DNA of 64,000 nucleotides from Constrictibacter sp. MBR-5 (lineage in GTDB: Bacteria; Pseudomonadota; Alphaproteobacteria; JAJUGE01), in NCBI RefSeq assembly GCF_040549485.1, contig NZ_JBEPTK010000005.1, positions 124,001 through 188,000 on the forward strand, given 5' to 3'. A program made the translations under genes and the position numbers. The notes beneath the pieces are model-generated. The model did not search any database. It was not told the origin of the DNA and was given only the letters and a program-made list of their open reading frames with translations. Numbering within the stretch: the stretch's first letter is position 1; every line of letters starts with the position of its first letter. Positions 63,928 through 64,000 of the stretch are shown here, one piece after another.

Positions 63928-64000
63928 ACAGTCCGGAACGGGTCTCAGAGGTATTTGAAATGTCGCTAAGTCGGACGGGCCGCGTCGCTGCGGCCTTCGT

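Overview
The window reads as chromosomal DNA of a very GC-rich, flagellated alphaproteobacterium, most likely of the Rhodospirillales or a close relative. This is inferred from four things: the composition, the chorismate mutase-hisC-tyrA and glyA-nrdR-rib-nusB-thiL gene orders, the flgF-flgG-flgA-flgH and fliL-fliM-DUF6468-motE blocks, and CtrA-like (TTAA-N7-TTAAC) and EcfG-like (GGAAC-N16-CGTT) promoter motifs. No phage, CRISPR array, insertion sequence or replication origin was seen.

Layout. 1-8 kb holds a truncated 2-hydroxyacid dehydrogenase, an OPT-family transporter, queG, an O-antigen-ligase-like membrane protein, an SDR oxidoreductase and an orphan TRAP binding protein. 7.7-12.7 kb carries metX-metW facing a chorismate mutase-hisC-tyrA operon. 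12.8-19.5 kb is a housekeeping run: glyA, nrdR, ribD, ribE, a RibBX-type ribB, ribH, nusB, thiL. 19.6-28.3 kb is accessory: a FliL-like secreted protein, an MFS permease, two broken receiver-domain fragments, a chalcone-isomerase-like protein, two tandem PRC-barrel-like secreted proteins, a small secreted protein, a divergent PEP-carboxylase homologue and a membrane protein. Four genes of this stretch have EcfG-like promoter matches, so it may belong to the general stress response.

28.4-42.1 kb is a motility block. The rod/L-ring genes flgF-flgG-flgA-flgH run leftward. fliL, fliM, two accessory membrane proteins, cheY, cheZ, two MotB-like proteins, a 1170-residue TPR protein and a globin-coupled chemoreceptor run rightward. 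CtrA-like boxes precede fliL, cheY and the chemoreceptor. 42.2-45.4 kb holds an M20 peptidase, a PuuE-like deacetylase and a lipoprotein lipase-like hydrolase, then tRNA-Arg(CCG). Next to the tRNA is a small, visibly less GC-rich islet (epimerase plus divergent TetR regulator with a palindromic operator), which ends in a degenerate copy of the tRNA 3' end.

47.6-64 kb is catabolic: flavodoxin-like protein, DHA2-type exporter, benzoylformate-decarboxylase-like ThDP enzyme, the alpha and beta subunits of a methylcrotonyl-CoA-carboxylase-type enzyme, a family III CoA-transferase with a permuted domain order, an enoyl-CoA hydratase, a Gfo/Idh/MocA oxidoreductase and a second M20 peptidase. The carboxylase locus is split by two tandem, paralogous repeat proteins on the opposite strand (55.1-58.8 kb). 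These are built from four copies of one unit and are the best candidate here for an undescribed system.

All calls rest on reading the sequence and on family knowledge; no database search was run.
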